NCBI GenBank assembly: GCA_022730285.1
Contig: DZCQ01000011.1
Coordinates: 5,284-69,283 of the forward strand
Length of the DNA: 64,000 nt
Direction: 5' to 3'
DNA from: Flavobacterium psychrophilum
GTDB taxonomy: Bacteria > Bacteroidota > Bacteroidia > Flavobacteriales > Flavobacteriaceae
Numbering within the stretch: position 1 is the stretch's first letter; each line of letters starts with the position of its first letter. Shown in pieces: positions 1 to 8,244 of the stretch. Position numbers and translations under genes: made by a program. The notes below the pieces were generated by a model. It was not told the DNA's origin, searched no databases, and saw nothing but the letters and a program-made list of their open reading frames with translations.

Positions 1-213
1 AATACCACCCTCCTGTGCCATAGCAATTGCCATAGAACTTTCGGTAACGGTGTCCATTGCAGCAGAAATTATAGGGACATTTAAAGAAATATTTCGAGAA
101 AATTTAGATTGAATACAAACTTCTCGTGGCAAAACTTCGGAATAATTAGGGATTAATAAAACATCGTCATAAGCTAATCCTTCGCCAATAATTTTAGTAG
201 TGTGAGCTTTCAT
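1..213 (-). CDS. guaB: IMP dehydrogenase, N-terminal part (runs off the window)
   Basis: The reverse strand from 213 to the window edge encodes the first 71 residues of inosine-5'-monophosphate dehydrogenase, which oxidises IMP to XMP in guanine nucleotide synthesis. The N-terminus has the family pattern [20 protein letters not shown], then the stretch around VLPREV and the conserved [13 protein letters not shown] that lines the start of the barrel. The ATG at 211-213 is 32 bases downstream of a TATATTTG element. The CBS domains and the catalytic Cys loop lie outside the window. The gene is divergent from typA. Identification rests on several family-specific motifs despite the short visible part. 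Confidence 0.93.
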   Translation of the reverse strand, partial: MKAHTTKIIGEGLAYDDVLLIPNYSEVLPREVCIQSKFSRNISLNVPIISAAMDTVTESSMAIAMAQEGGI

Positions 214-244
214 TGCAATTGTATAGTTGTAGTTAAATTGCGTA

Positions 245-252
245 CAAATATA
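245..252 (-). promoter_or_regulatory. Putative Bacteroidetes -7 promoter element for guaB
   Basis: Read on the minus strand this is TATATTTG, matching the Bacteroidetes -7 consensus TAnnTTTG, placed about 30 bases before the guaB ATG. No clear TTG -33 element is seen at the usual spacing. Confidence 0.5.
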
Positions 253-419
253 GTTTATTTATTTTTAATTTCTATAGGCACAGAAAAATAAAGAGTAATA
301 ACTTAGCTTTTAAATTAGATAATGATAATTTGTGGCTTCATTTGAGGCAAAAACATTTCCGAATAAGACGATTTAACATATAGATAAAGAAAGTATTATG
401 AAAATTAGTTTTTTTTCTA

Positions 420-427
420 TACTTTTG
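420..427 (+). promoter_or_regulatory. Putative Bacteroidetes -7 promoter element for typA
   Basis: TACTTTTG matches TAnnTTTG and ends 19 bases before the typA ATG, implying a very short leader. The upstream stretch is T-rich with no obvious -33 TTG. Confidence 0.5.
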
Positions 428-446
428 CACACAGAAAAAAAATCAC

Positions 447-2243
447 ATGGAATCTATTAGAAACATTGCTATCATTGCACACGTCGATCACGGAAAAACT
501 ACTTTGGTAGACAAAATTATGTATCATTGCCAACTTTTTCGTGAAAACGAGAATACCGGAGACTTAATTCTTGATAATAACGATTTGGAACGTGAACGTG
601 GTATTACAATTACCTCAAAAAACGTTTCGGTTAGTTACAAAGGAACTAAAATTAATATTATAGATACACCAGGTCACGCCGATTTTGGTGGAGAAGTAGA
701 GCGTGTATTAAACATGGCAGACGGGGTTTGTTTGTTGGTAGATGCTTTTGAAGGACCAATGCCACAAACTCGTTTCGTGCTTCAAAAAGCGATTGATTTA
801 GGTTTAAAACCATGTGTGGTTATTAATAAAGTTGACAAAGAAAATTGTACACCTGAAGAAGTACATGAAAAAGTGTTCGATTTAATGTTTGAACTAGGTG
901 CAGAAGAATGGCAGTTAGATTTTCCAACCGTTTATGGTTCGGCTAAAAACAACTGGATGTCAGACCATTGGGAAAATGTAACAGATAATATAGAACCATT
1001 ATTAGACATGGTTATCAATAATGTTCCTGCACCTAAAGTGTCGGAAGGAACACCACAAATGCTAATTACCTCCTTAGATTTTTCTGCTTTTACAGGTCGT
1101 ATTGCAATTGGTCGTCTAGAGAGAGGAGTTCTTAAAGAAGGTATGCCAATTTCTTTGGTAAAAAGAGATGGTACAATAAGCAAATCAAGAATTAAAGAAT
1201 TACACACTTTTGAAGGTTTAGGTCGTAAAAAAGTGCAAGAAGTTGTTGCTGGAGACATTTGTGCAATTATTGGAATAGAAGGTTTTGAAATTGGAGATAC
1301 AATTGCTGATTTTGAAAACCCAGAAGCATTACAAACCATTGCAATTGATGAGCCTACAATGAGTATGCTATTTACGATTAACGATTCTCCATTTTTTGGA
1401 AAAGAAGGGAAATTTGTAACATCTAGACATATTAGAGACCGTTTGACCAAAGAGCTAGAAAAAAACTTGGCAATGAAGTTAGGCGAAACAGATTCTGCAG
1501 ATAAATTCATGGTGTTTGGTCGTGGAGTATTGCACTTATCAGTTCTTATCGAAACAATGAGAAGAGAAGGTTATGAACTTCAAATTGGGCAACCACAAGT
1601 TATTATCAAAGAAATTGACGGTAAAAAATGTGAGCCAATTGAAGAACTAACCATAGATTTACCAGAAACACTTTCTGGAAGAGCGGTAGAGTTTGTTTCT
1701 TTTCGTAAAGGCGAAATGCTTTCTATGGAAACTAAAGGCGAGCGTATGATTATAAAATTTAATATTCCTTCACGTGGAATTATAGGATTGCGTAACCAGC
1801 TACTTACTGCTACTGCTGGTGAAGCTATTATGGCACACCGTTTTATAGGATACGAACCTTACAAAGGAGAAATTTCTGGACGTAACAAAGGGTCTTTAAT
1901 TTCTATGGAAAAAGGAAAAGCTATTCCTTACTCTATCGATAAACTGCAAGATCGTGGAAAGTTTTTTGTGGAACCAAATGCAGAAATATACGAAGGACAA
2001 GTAATTGGAGAAAACTCTCGTGGAGATGACATGTGTGTAAATGTAACAAAAGAGAAAAAACAATCTAACGTTCGTTCTTCTGGAAATGATGAAAAAGCAA
2101 GAATTATCCCGCCAATTATCTTTTCGTTAGAAGAAGCGTTAGAATATATTCAAAAAGACGAATATGTAGAGGTAACACCAAAATCTATCCGTTTGAGAAA
2201 AATTTACTTGACTGAAACTGATAGAAAACGTTTTAAAATATAA
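447..2243 (+). CDS. typA: Ribosome-associated translational GTPase TypA/BipA
   Basis: A 598-residue translational GTPase of the TypA/BipA family, which binds 70S ribosomes and acts in stress adaptation and ribosome assembly. The N-terminal G domain shows the P-loop AHVDHGKTT, the switch II motif [15 protein letters not shown] and the specificity motif NKVDKE. An EF-Tu-like domain II, an EF-G-like domain III/V module ([15 protein letters not shown]) and the TypA-specific C-terminal domain follow. Length matches full-length family members (about 600). The gene is monocistronic: its own short leader, and a strong hairpin terminator directly after the stop. It diverges from guaB. Confidence 0.97.
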   Translation: MESIRNIAIIAHVDHGKTTLVDKIMYHCQLFRENENTGDLILDNNDLERERGITITSKNVSVSYKGTKINIIDTPGHADFGGEVERVLNMADGVCLLVDAFEGPMPQTRFVLQKAIDLGLKPCVVINKVDKENCTPEEVHEKVFDLMFELGAEEWQLDFPTVYGSAKNNWMSDHWENVTDNIEPLLDMVINNVPAPKVSEGTPQMLITSLDFSAFTGRIAIGRLERGVLKEGMPISLVKRDGTISKSRIKELHTFEGLGRKKVQEVVAGDICAIIGIEGFEIGDTIADFENPEALQTIAIDEPTMSMLFTINDSPFFGKEGKFVTSRHIRDRLTKELEKNLAMKLGETDSADKFMVFGRGVLHLSVLIETMRREGYELQIGQPQVIIKEIDGKKCEPIEELTIDLPETLSGRAVEFVSFRKGEMLSMETKGERMIIKFNIPSRGIIGLRNQLLTATAGEAIMAHRFIGYEPYKGEISGRNKGSLISMEKGKAIPYSIDKLQDRGKFFVEPNAEIYEGQVIGENSRGDDMCVNVTKEKKQSNVRSSGNDEKARIIPPIIFSLEEALEYIQKDEYVEVTPKSIRLRKIYLTETDRKRFKI

Positions 2244-2258
2244 CTTTCTTAATCAAAT

Positions 2259-2298
2259 AAAAAAGCCATCTCTTAGCAAACTAGAGATGGCTTTTTTT
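2259..2298 (+). terminator. Intrinsic terminator after typA
   Basis: A-rich flank, stem GCCATCTCT (2265-2273) pairing with AGAGATGGC (2283-2291), then a run of seven T. The flanking A and T runs extend the pairing, so it could also end transcripts arriving on the minus strand. Confidence 0.9.
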
Positions 2299-2396
2299 GT
2301 GAAATTAATAGTTTTTTCGGATATTTGTTTAATACATTTATTTTTTAGTACAATATGCATTAACCTCTCTTTTCTACTAAAAAAATATTATTAAAC

Positions 2397-3008
2397 TTAG
2401 TTTTTTATAATTCTATTCATTCCTATTCCTTCTTCAGAAATAATTTTGAAAATATAAGTACCCTTACTTAAACTACTAATATCAATTTTAGTAATGTTTT
2501 CATTTAACTTATTAGTACTAACTAGTCGTCCAACAGAGTCTATTATTTCTAAATGAACTGTTTTAAATGTGTTGTAGTTAATTGTAATTGTATTTTGTGC
2601 TGGATTTGGATACACACTTATCTTTGAATTAATAGAAAAAGTTGTATTTGATAATACTGCATAACTAGCGACAACGGCTAATCTTTTTACTGTTCCATTA
2701 CAAGGGTCTCCAAAAACCGTGTTATTAGCAGTTATAGTGAAACTGTTGTTCCCTAATGCTACTGCTTCAACTTGTGATCTACTAGTGCTGGAATGACATC
2801 CTGAAATAGCTAAATTATTCATAGCACAAGATCCAGTTGGTGTGCCATAACTCACAAAATCAATTGAAGTGAACACTTGTCCTGCGGGAGCAGTGAGAGT
2901 AAAATTCTGATTTTCATTTGCAATTCCACAAGTTGTTTGTGCGTTTGTAATAATTGAAAAAATAGAAGTTAGGACAATAAAAGAATAAATTTTTTTCCTT
3001 TTTTTTAT
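2397..3008 (-). pseudogene. SUEL-type lectin-domain protein with T9SS sorting domain, start codon missing
   Basis: The open frame reads as a secreted protein. Its signal peptide begins with a basic KKRKK stretch and a hydrophobic core ending ITNAQ. A single domain follows with the galactose/rhamnose-binding (SUEL) lectin pattern: TTCGIANENQ, SYGTPTGSC, SGCHSSTSRS, FGDPCNGTVKRL. Last is a type A type IX secretion sorting domain (VYPNPAQNTI ... GTYIFKI ... NRIIKN). The frame is intact from 3008 to the stop, but the position where ATG is expected reads ATA. No ATG, GTG or TTG occurs before the GTG at 2874-2876, which would remove the signal peptide. An upstream ATG at 3040-3042 is in another frame. 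A repeat end (3011-3031) abuts the damaged start, so the gene was probably broken by an insertion or small indel. It may still be expressed from a non-canonical start. Confidence 0.7.
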
Positions 3009-3010
3009 GT

Positions 3011-3031
3011 TTAAGCTGGGTTCTAAAAATT
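3011..3031. repeat. Single terminal-repeat copy of a MITE-like element
   Basis: This 21-mer (TTAAGCTGGG then TTCTAAAAATT) matches the inner-reading terminal repeat of the element at 61880-62067 at 20 of 21 positions; the sole difference is C for G at the sixth base. A shorter inverted partner, AGAACCCA, lies at 3064-3071 opposite TGGGTTCT at 3017-3024, so the site can form a hairpin. It sits just upstream of the start-less lectin gene. Confidence 0.6.
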
Positions 3032-3172
3032 GGTTTTTTCATGTTTGATTATAAGAAAATCGCAGAACCCATTTAACGATTTTCAAATATCTAAACAAAA
3101 GTAGATATATTTTTTGATAATTTGTATATAAAAATTTATATTTTTTGAAGATTATATCTATCTATAAGCTAT

Positions 3173-3355
3173 TTAACTGTTAAATCCTTTTTGTTTTAAT
3201 AGGTCTAAGAAAATCCCTTCTCCACAAGAAGGTTCTAAAATTCTTGATTTTTGAGAAATGTTAGCCATTTCAATCATAAAGTCAGCAACTACTTTTGGTG
3301 TAAAGTATTGTCCAAATTTATTTTTGTACTTTGTTTTACGGCTAATTCCATTCAA
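3173..3355 (-). pseudogene. N-terminal fragment of a DNA N6-adenine methyltransferase / restriction enzyme
   Basis: About 60 residues survive. The fragment has the FGQYFTP motif and then motif I, ILEPSCGEGIFL, typical of Eco57I/type II N6-adenine methylases and HsdM-like enzymes. Full-length relatives are 400-1000 residues, but here a stop follows motif I almost at once, and the downstream DNA is AT-rich and non-coding. The catalytic NPPY motif and any recognition domain are absent, so it cannot be active. The only start in frame is a TTG at 3353-3355. An intact -7-like element (3370-3377) lies upstream, as if the 5' end of a real gene had been left after a deletion. Whether it is related to the restriction gene at the other end of the window cannot be told from so little sequence. 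Confidence 0.72.
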
Positions 3356-3369
3356 ATATCTTTTTTTTG

Positions 3370-3377
3370 CAAAGTTA
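3370..3377 (-). promoter_or_regulatory. Putative -7 promoter element upstream of the methyltransferase remnant
   Basis: On the minus strand this reads TAACTTTG (TAnnTTTG consensus), 14 bases before the remnant's TTG start. No TTG -33 element was recognised. Confidence 0.4.
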
Positions 3378-3495
3378 CAATTTTAGTTGTGGTTTTTGGT
3401 CTTCAAAATTTAGTTTTTGTCCAAATGGTATCATTTGTGTATGTTATTTCTTAAAATGATAGATAACTTGATGATTTAAAAAAAAACAGAAGAAT

Positions 3496-3535
3496 AAAAA
3501 AAGTCGTCTCAACTTTTTATGAGACGACTTTTTTT
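3496..3535 (-). terminator. Intrinsic terminator after the M16 peptidase operon
   Basis: Perfect 11-bp stem, AAGTCGTCTCA (3501-3511) with TGAGACGACTT (3520-3530), flanked by A and T runs. It lies 15 bases past the stop of the minus-strand M16 gene and could work in both directions. Confidence 0.9.
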
Positions 3536-3550
3536 ATAAGCTAATATTAA

Positions 3551-5638
3551 TTACTGAAAATCGGCATCTGTAACTCCTTCGTTGAATTTAACTTCTTGAG
3601 CATTTAGTTCCAGATCTACCCCTACATTCATAATTATTTTGAAAGGTACTTTAATTCCGTTCACCTCTTTATAATCGCTAAGGTTTGTAGTTTGATTAAT
3701 TGTTTGTCCTTTTGCTTCCATTGTTTGAGAAGTTTCTACTTTTAAGCTGGTAGCCACATCATAATAGTAGTCTTTATCTCCATCTTTAATTCCGTAGGCA
3801 TCTTTTCCGTTGATAGATTTTATTGGTAACAATGTTAAATTTGGGTTGTTTAGCATTGTTAATTCAGGAAATGGGCTTGCTGCTGCTTTTATTTGGTTAA
3901 ATTTGTCCCCTTCAATAACCGTTTTTTGTCCCTGTTGCTCTATGTAAGCCCCATTTTCGTTTACAACTTGTTTCATCATAGTCATTCCCATTGCAATCAT
4001 TTCTACTTTTAGTTTTCCAGAAGCGTCTGTTTTAACAATAAGGTCTAGCGGCATGCCTTGAATGGTTCCCATCGATTTTATGTAAGATGTTTTTACGGAT
4101 TTTAATGCTTTTTCTCCACCAATTGCAGCAACATATTTATCTAAAACACTTTTAACAGTTACGGTTGCATCTGCCTTTTTCTGTTCAGGTTTAGTGCTAG
4201 GATTTCCCCATTTATCAAAATAGAATATTGGAATTTTTAATTTTTCCAGACCAGAAAGTACGTCACTAGCTTTTCCTACCACTACAATTCTAATATTATC
4301 TGCTAAAAAATATTTGTTAGCAGCTTGCATTACTTGTTCTGGTGTAACGGCGTTAATGCTTTTAATATAATTTTCATAAAAATCGGCTGGTAATTTTTGT
4401 GTTTCTATTTGTAGAGCGTATCTGGCAACAGTTTCGGGTTTTTCAATTTGCATTACAAACTTTCCTATATAACCAGCTTTTACATTATTTAGCATTTCGT
4501 CTGAAACTTTTTCTTTACGAATTTTCTTTAACTCGTTAAGAAATTCAACTACGGCACTGTCTGTTACTGCATTACGCACTTGGGAACTAGCTTTGAATTT
4601 GGTTACAAACTTGTTTCCATTAATGCTAGAACGAGCACCATATGTCCAGCCGTGTTTTTCACGCAAATTCATGTTTAAATAGCTATTAAAATCTCCTCCA
4701 AGTACTTGGTTTGCAAGTAATGCTGCAAAATAATCTTTGTCAGTCATTTTTAAATTTACGGTATTTATTAACGATATCTCAGATTGTACTGCGTTAGGCA
4801 TGTCAATAAAATTTATCTGCGTGTATTGTACGTTTTTTGGATCGTTATAGCTAAGTTGTGGTGCTGTAGAATTATTCCAAGATTCAAATGCTTCTTCTAC
4901 TTTTTGTTTTACATCATCAAATTTCACATCTCCTATAATTACTAAATAGGCATTGTTCGGAACAAAATAAGTGTTATAATGTTTTATTAAATCTTGTAAT
5001 GTAACATTATTAATTGTACTTTCAGTTACATATTCTCCTGAAGGGTGATTTTTTCCAAAGGCTAAAAAGTTTTCTATTCTAGAGGCAACAGAAGCTACGC
5101 TCTTTTCATTAGATTTTAAGCTTTCTATTAATTTGGACTTTTCTTTATCTAGCTCTTCTTGTGTAAAATTGGGATTTAAACAACCGTCTGCCATTAATTC
5201 TAAAATACGTCCAGCATATTTAGATAATCCACTTGCATAAGCTCCATTGGAAGAAAAATCTATATCGGCACCAATAAAATCTATTTCTTCATTATAAGTA
5301 TCTTTTGGTGTTTTTAAGGTTCCTTTTCCTATCATTGCACTTGTTAAAGCGTCAATTCCTTTTTTATCTCCTTCGGCAAAAGGGTTATTATCTATTTTTA
5401 GGTTGAAAGAAACTCTTGGAAGTTTGTTGTTTTCTACCACCATTACTTTTAATCCGTTTGGGAGAGTAAAGCTTTTTGGTTTTCCTACATTTACGGTTGG
5501 AGAAGGTCCAGACTTAGGTTGCATTCTATTATTTTGTGCTTGCATAGTTGTTACTGTTAAAAACAGAAAAGATAGTAGAAAAAATTTATACCTATTAGCT
5601 ATTTTTAGTATTTGAGATTCTTGAATATTTAATTTCAT
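3551..5638 (-). CDS. M16-family peptidase partner subunit lacking the zinc motif, with C-terminal LolA-like extension
   Basis: A 695-residue exported protein with a signal peptide ending near TTMQAQN. Residues from about 60 to 490 follow the M16 (pitrilysin/processing peptidase) fold, including the typical RE-x-HGWTYGARS stretch of the non-catalytic half. The N-terminal half lacks HxxEH, so this is the inactive partner of the adjacent active subunit. The last roughly 190 residues form an extra domain (from VLDKYVAAIGGEKAL to the end) resembling periplasmic lipoprotein-carrier-like beta domains; that assignment is tentative. I chose the ATG at 5636-5638 because it opens a signal peptide and lies four bases after the upstream stop. 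An in-frame start at 5674 would overlap the upstream gene. It is co-transcribed with the catalytic subunit, and a terminator follows. Confidence 0.85.
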   Translation of the reverse strand: MKLNIQESQILKIANRYKFFLLSFLFLTVTTMQAQNNRMQPKSGPSPTVNVGKPKSFTLPNGLKVMVVENNKLPRVSFNLKIDNNPFAEGDKKGIDALTSAMIGKGTLKTPKDTYNEEIDFIGADIDFSSNGAYASGLSKYAGRILELMADGCLNPNFTQEELDKEKSKLIESLKSNEKSVASVASRIENFLAFGKNHPSGEYVTESTINNVTLQDLIKHYNTYFVPNNAYLVIIGDVKFDDVKQKVEEAFESWNNSTAPQLSYNDPKNVQYTQINFIDMPNAVQSEISLINTVNLKMTDKDYFAALLANQVLGGDFNSYLNMNLREKHGWTYGARSSINGNKFVTKFKASSQVRNAVTDSAVVEFLNELKKIRKEKVSDEMLNNVKAGYIGKFVMQIEKPETVARYALQIETQKLPADFYENYIKSINAVTPEQVMQAANKYFLADNIRIVVVGKASDVLSGLEKLKIPIFYFDKWGNPSTKPEQKKADATVTVKSVLDKYVAAIGGEKALKSVKTSYIKSMGTIQGMPLDLIVKTDASGKLKVEMIAMGMTMMKQVVNENGAYIEQQGQKTVIEGDKFNQIKAAASPFPELTMLNNPNLTLLPIKSINGKDAYGIKDGDKDYYYDVATSLKVETSQTMEAKGQTINQTTNLSDYKEVNGIKVPFKIIMNVGVDLELNAQEVKFNEGVTDADFQ

Positions 5639-5642
5639 GATT

Positions 5643-6971
5643 TTAGTTTTGAGCTTTATCTTTGGTTGGAACATAATCTAGAATTAGTCTTTGATTTGGG
5701 TTTAAGTATTTTTGTGCCACTTCTCTAATTTCTTCTCTAGTAATAGACCTGTATATATCTGCTTCGGTATTAATTAAATTAACATCTCCATATAGCATAT
5801 AATAGGTAGCTAGATTTGATGCAATTCCTTCTATAGAAGCATTGTTGTTTACAAACTGACTCTCATTTTTGTTTTGCAATTTTTGGAAATCTTTTTCAGA
5901 GATTAAATCTTTTTGAAGTTTGATAATTTCTTCGTCTGCTTCTTTCAATAATCCAGCTGTAGTAGTTTCTCCCTGAGGCAAACCGTACAAGATATACAAT
6001 CCGTAATCTTCTTGCGAATAATTAAAAGCACCTATTTGCAAAGCCATTTTCTTGTCGTCTACAATTTTTTTGTATAATTTGGAACTTTTACCATCACTTA
6101 AATAGGTAGAAATCATGTCTAAAACTCTTGCATCTCTAGTTTTCATAGATGGTGTTCTGTATGCCACAACCATCATAGGTATTTTTATATTAGAATCTTC
6201 GTAAGTAGCTTTGATAGTTTCTGTTATTGGCATTTCTGCAAATGTATTTCGTGCAATTGCTTCTCCTTTTGGGATAGAACCAAAATATTTCTGAATCCAC
6301 TCTTTGGTTTTAGCAATATCGCTAATATCCCCAGCCACCACTAAAACTGCATTGTTTGGGATATAAAACTTTTTATTAAAAGCTTGAAATTCTTCTAATT
6401 TAGAAGCATCTAGATGATCCATAGAGCCAATAGTCGCCCAGCGATACGGATGGTTTACAAACATATTTTTTTTAACCTCTGCAAGTAAGTTCCCATAAGG
6501 CTGATTGTCCACACGAAGTCTTTTTTCTTCTTTCACAACCTCATTTTGAGTATCTACACCTATTTGATTAATCACAGGATGCATCAACCGTTCCGACTCC
6601 ATCCACAAGCCTAACTCTAAATTGTTAGACGGAAAAACTTCGTAATAGTAAGTTCTGTCATCAGAAGTATTTGCATTGTTTACGCCACCATTAGCCGTAA
6701 CAATTTTAAACCATTCTCCACGTTTAATATTTTGAGTACCCTCAAATAAAAGATGTTCAAAAAAATGAGCAAATCCCGTTCTGTTTGGAGATTCGTCTTT
6801 TGAACCTACATGATACATCACCGAAGTGATAACCACAGGTGCCGATTTGTCTTGGTGTAAAATAACATGCAAGCCATTATCTAAATTATACTCCTGAAAT
6901 TCAACTTTTTGTGCCGAAGCCGTTCCTCCTAATAAGGATAATGAACTTATTGCCATTACTAGTTTTTTCAT
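5643..6971 (-). CDS. M16-family zinc metallopeptidase, catalytic subunit
   Basis: A 442-residue exported M16B peptidase with a signal peptide ending at GGTASAQ. The inverted zinc motif HFFEH is at residues 69-73, followed by the downstream acidic cluster (NEVVKEEKR) that supplies the third zinc ligand. In bacteria such enzymes pair with a second, zinc-less subunit to degrade peptides in the periplasm or at the outer membrane; that partner is encoded four bases downstream. Length fits the short bacterial M16B type. The substrate is unknown. Confidence 0.9.
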   Translation of the reverse strand: MKKLVMAISSLSLLGGTASAQKVEFQEYNLDNGLHVILHQDKSAPVVITSVMYHVGSKDESPNRTGFAHFFEHLLFEGTQNIKRGEWFKIVTANGGVNNANTSDDRTYYYEVFPSNNLELGLWMESERLMHPVINQIGVDTQNEVVKEEKRLRVDNQPYGNLLAEVKKNMFVNHPYRWATIGSMDHLDASKLEEFQAFNKKFYIPNNAVLVVAGDISDIAKTKEWIQKYFGSIPKGEAIARNTFAEMPITETIKATYEDSNIKIPMMVVAYRTPSMKTRDARVLDMISTYLSDGKSSKLYKKIVDDKKMALQIGAFNYSQEDYGLYILYGLPQGETTTAGLLKEADEEIIKLQKDLISEKDFQKLQNKNESQFVNNNASIEGIASNLATYYMLYGDVNLINTEADIYRSITREEIREVAQKYLNPNQRLILDYVPTKDKAQN

Positions 6972-7081
6972 AAAATTAATGATTTTTTCTATTTTAGTCT
7001 TTACAAAGTAGTTTTTGTTACATCAAAGATACTTTAAATATTTAAATTTCAAATCTTCTAAAACAAAAATAAATAAATATA

Positions 7082-7111
7082 TTGCTAATTAAATAAATTG
7101 TTATATCTTTG
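7082..7111 (+). promoter_or_regulatory. Promoter of rplU-rpmA
   Basis: TTG at 7082-7084 and TATCTTTG at 7104-7111 are 19 bases apart, matching the Bacteroidetes -33 TTG and -7 TAnnTTTG consensus. The -7 element ends 29 bases before the rplU ATG. This is the clearest promoter in the window. Confidence 0.75.
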
Positions 7112-7140
7112 CAACCTTAAAAATTAATAAACAATTTGTT

Positions 7141-7818
7141 ATGTACGCAATCGTAGAGATAGCAGGGCAACAATTTAAAGTAAGCAAAGACTTAAAGGTT
7201 TATGTTCACCGTTTAGCTAATGAAGAAGGCTCAAAAATTTCTTTTGACAAAGTTCTTTTATTAGACGATAATGGTAGCATTACTTTAGGCGCCCCAGCTA
7301 TAGAAGGTGCTTCAGTAGAAGCTAAAGTGTTACAACACTTAAAAGGTGATAAAGTAATCGTTTTCAAAAAGAAAAGAAGAAAAGGATACAAAAAAAGAAA
7401 TGGTCACCGTCAGTATTTAACACAAATTCTGGTGGAAGGAATTAGTACAACTGGTGGAAAAAAAGCTGCTCCAGCTCCAAAAAAAGAAGTAGCTCCAAAA
7501 ACTGAAAAATTAGTGGAAGTTGCTGAAGAAAAAGCAACTAAAACTGCAAAAACTCCTAAAAAAGGAGATGATTTAGTAATTATTGAAGGAATTGGCCCAA
7601 AAGCTGCTGAAGCATTAGTTGCTGCTGGAATTAATACATTTGCAAAATTAGCAAATGCTTCTGCTGATTCTGTAAAAGAAATTTTAGACGCATCAACAAA
7701 CAAAGTGCAACATTTAGACCCAACAACATGGGGACAACAAGCACAACTTGCTGCTGATGGCAAAATGGAGGAATTAAAAAAACTACAAGATGAATTGAAC
7801 GGTGGTAAAGCTGTTTAA
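7141..7818 (+). CDS. rplU: 50S ribosomal protein bL21 with C-terminal helix-hairpin-helix extension
   Basis: Residues 1 to about 100 are canonical bL21 (MYAIVEIAGQQFKV, then the basic KKKRRKGYKKRNGHRQ segment that binds 23S rRNA). At 225 residues it is about twice the usual length. An Ala/Lys-rich linker leads to a helix-hairpin-helix-like module (IIEGIGPKAAEALVAAGI) and a charged tail. Comparable extensions are known in Flavobacteriia; their role on the ribosome is not settled. The gene is followed by rpmA after 32 bases, the standard pairing. Confidence 0.96.
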   Translation: MYAIVEIAGQQFKVSKDLKVYVHRLANEEGSKISFDKVLLLDDNGSITLGAPAIEGASVEAKVLQHLKGDKVIVFKKKRRKGYKKRNGHRQYLTQILVEGISTTGGKKAAPAPKKEVAPKTEKLVEVAEEKATKTAKTPKKGDDLVIIEGIGPKAAEALVAAGINTFAKLANASADSVKEILDASTNKVQHLDPTTWGQQAQLAADGKMEELKKLQDELNGGKAV

Positions 7819-7850
7819 TTTTAAATATTAACTTATAAAACCAAAACGTC

Positions 7851-8111
7851 ATGGCTCACAAGAAAGGTGTCGGTAGTTCGAAAAATGGTAGAGAATCAGA
7901 ATCAAAACGTTTAGGCGTTAAGATTTTTGGTGGACAAGCTGCAATTGCAGGAAACATCATTATTAGACAAAGAGGTTCTAAACACAACCCAGGTGAAAAT
8001 GTTTACATGGGAAAAGATCATACTTTACATGCTAAAGTTGATGGAGTTGTGAAATTTCAGAAAAAAGCAGAAAATAAATCGTATGTTTCTGTAATTCCAT
8101 TTGAAGCTTAG
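7851..8111 (+). CDS. rpmA: 50S ribosomal protein bL27
   Basis: An 86-residue bL27, which sits near the peptidyl-transferase centre. The N-terminus [16 protein letters not shown] and the [21 protein letters not shown] core are diagnostic. There is no Firmicutes-type cleavable N-terminal extension. It shares the rplU promoter and ends before a strong terminator. Confidence 0.98.
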   Translation: MAHKKGVGSSKNGRESESKRLGVKIFGGQAAIAGNIIIRQRGSKHNPGENVYMGKDHTLHAKVDGVVKFQKKAENKSYVSVIPFEA

Positions 8112-8136
8112 TCTGTAATAGTTTACTACTAATAAA

Positions 8137-8169
8137 TAAAAAAACGTTCAAGAAATTGAACGTTTTTTT
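8137..8169 (+). terminator. Intrinsic terminator after rpmA
   Basis: A-run plus ACGTTCA pairing with TGAACGT around a six-base loop (AGAAAT), followed by seven T. It lies about 25 bases past the rpmA stop. Confidence 0.9.
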
Positions 8170-8244
8170 ATTTAAAAAAGTACCTATACAAGAAAATTAA
8201 AAACAATTTAGTACTTTCGCATTCTGAAATTAGATTAGAACAAA

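Noticed and set aside
7631..7852. Possible small gene antisense to the end of rplU
   Set aside because: It covers the C-terminal extension of bL21 and the rpmA start region; composition follows the plus-strand genes.
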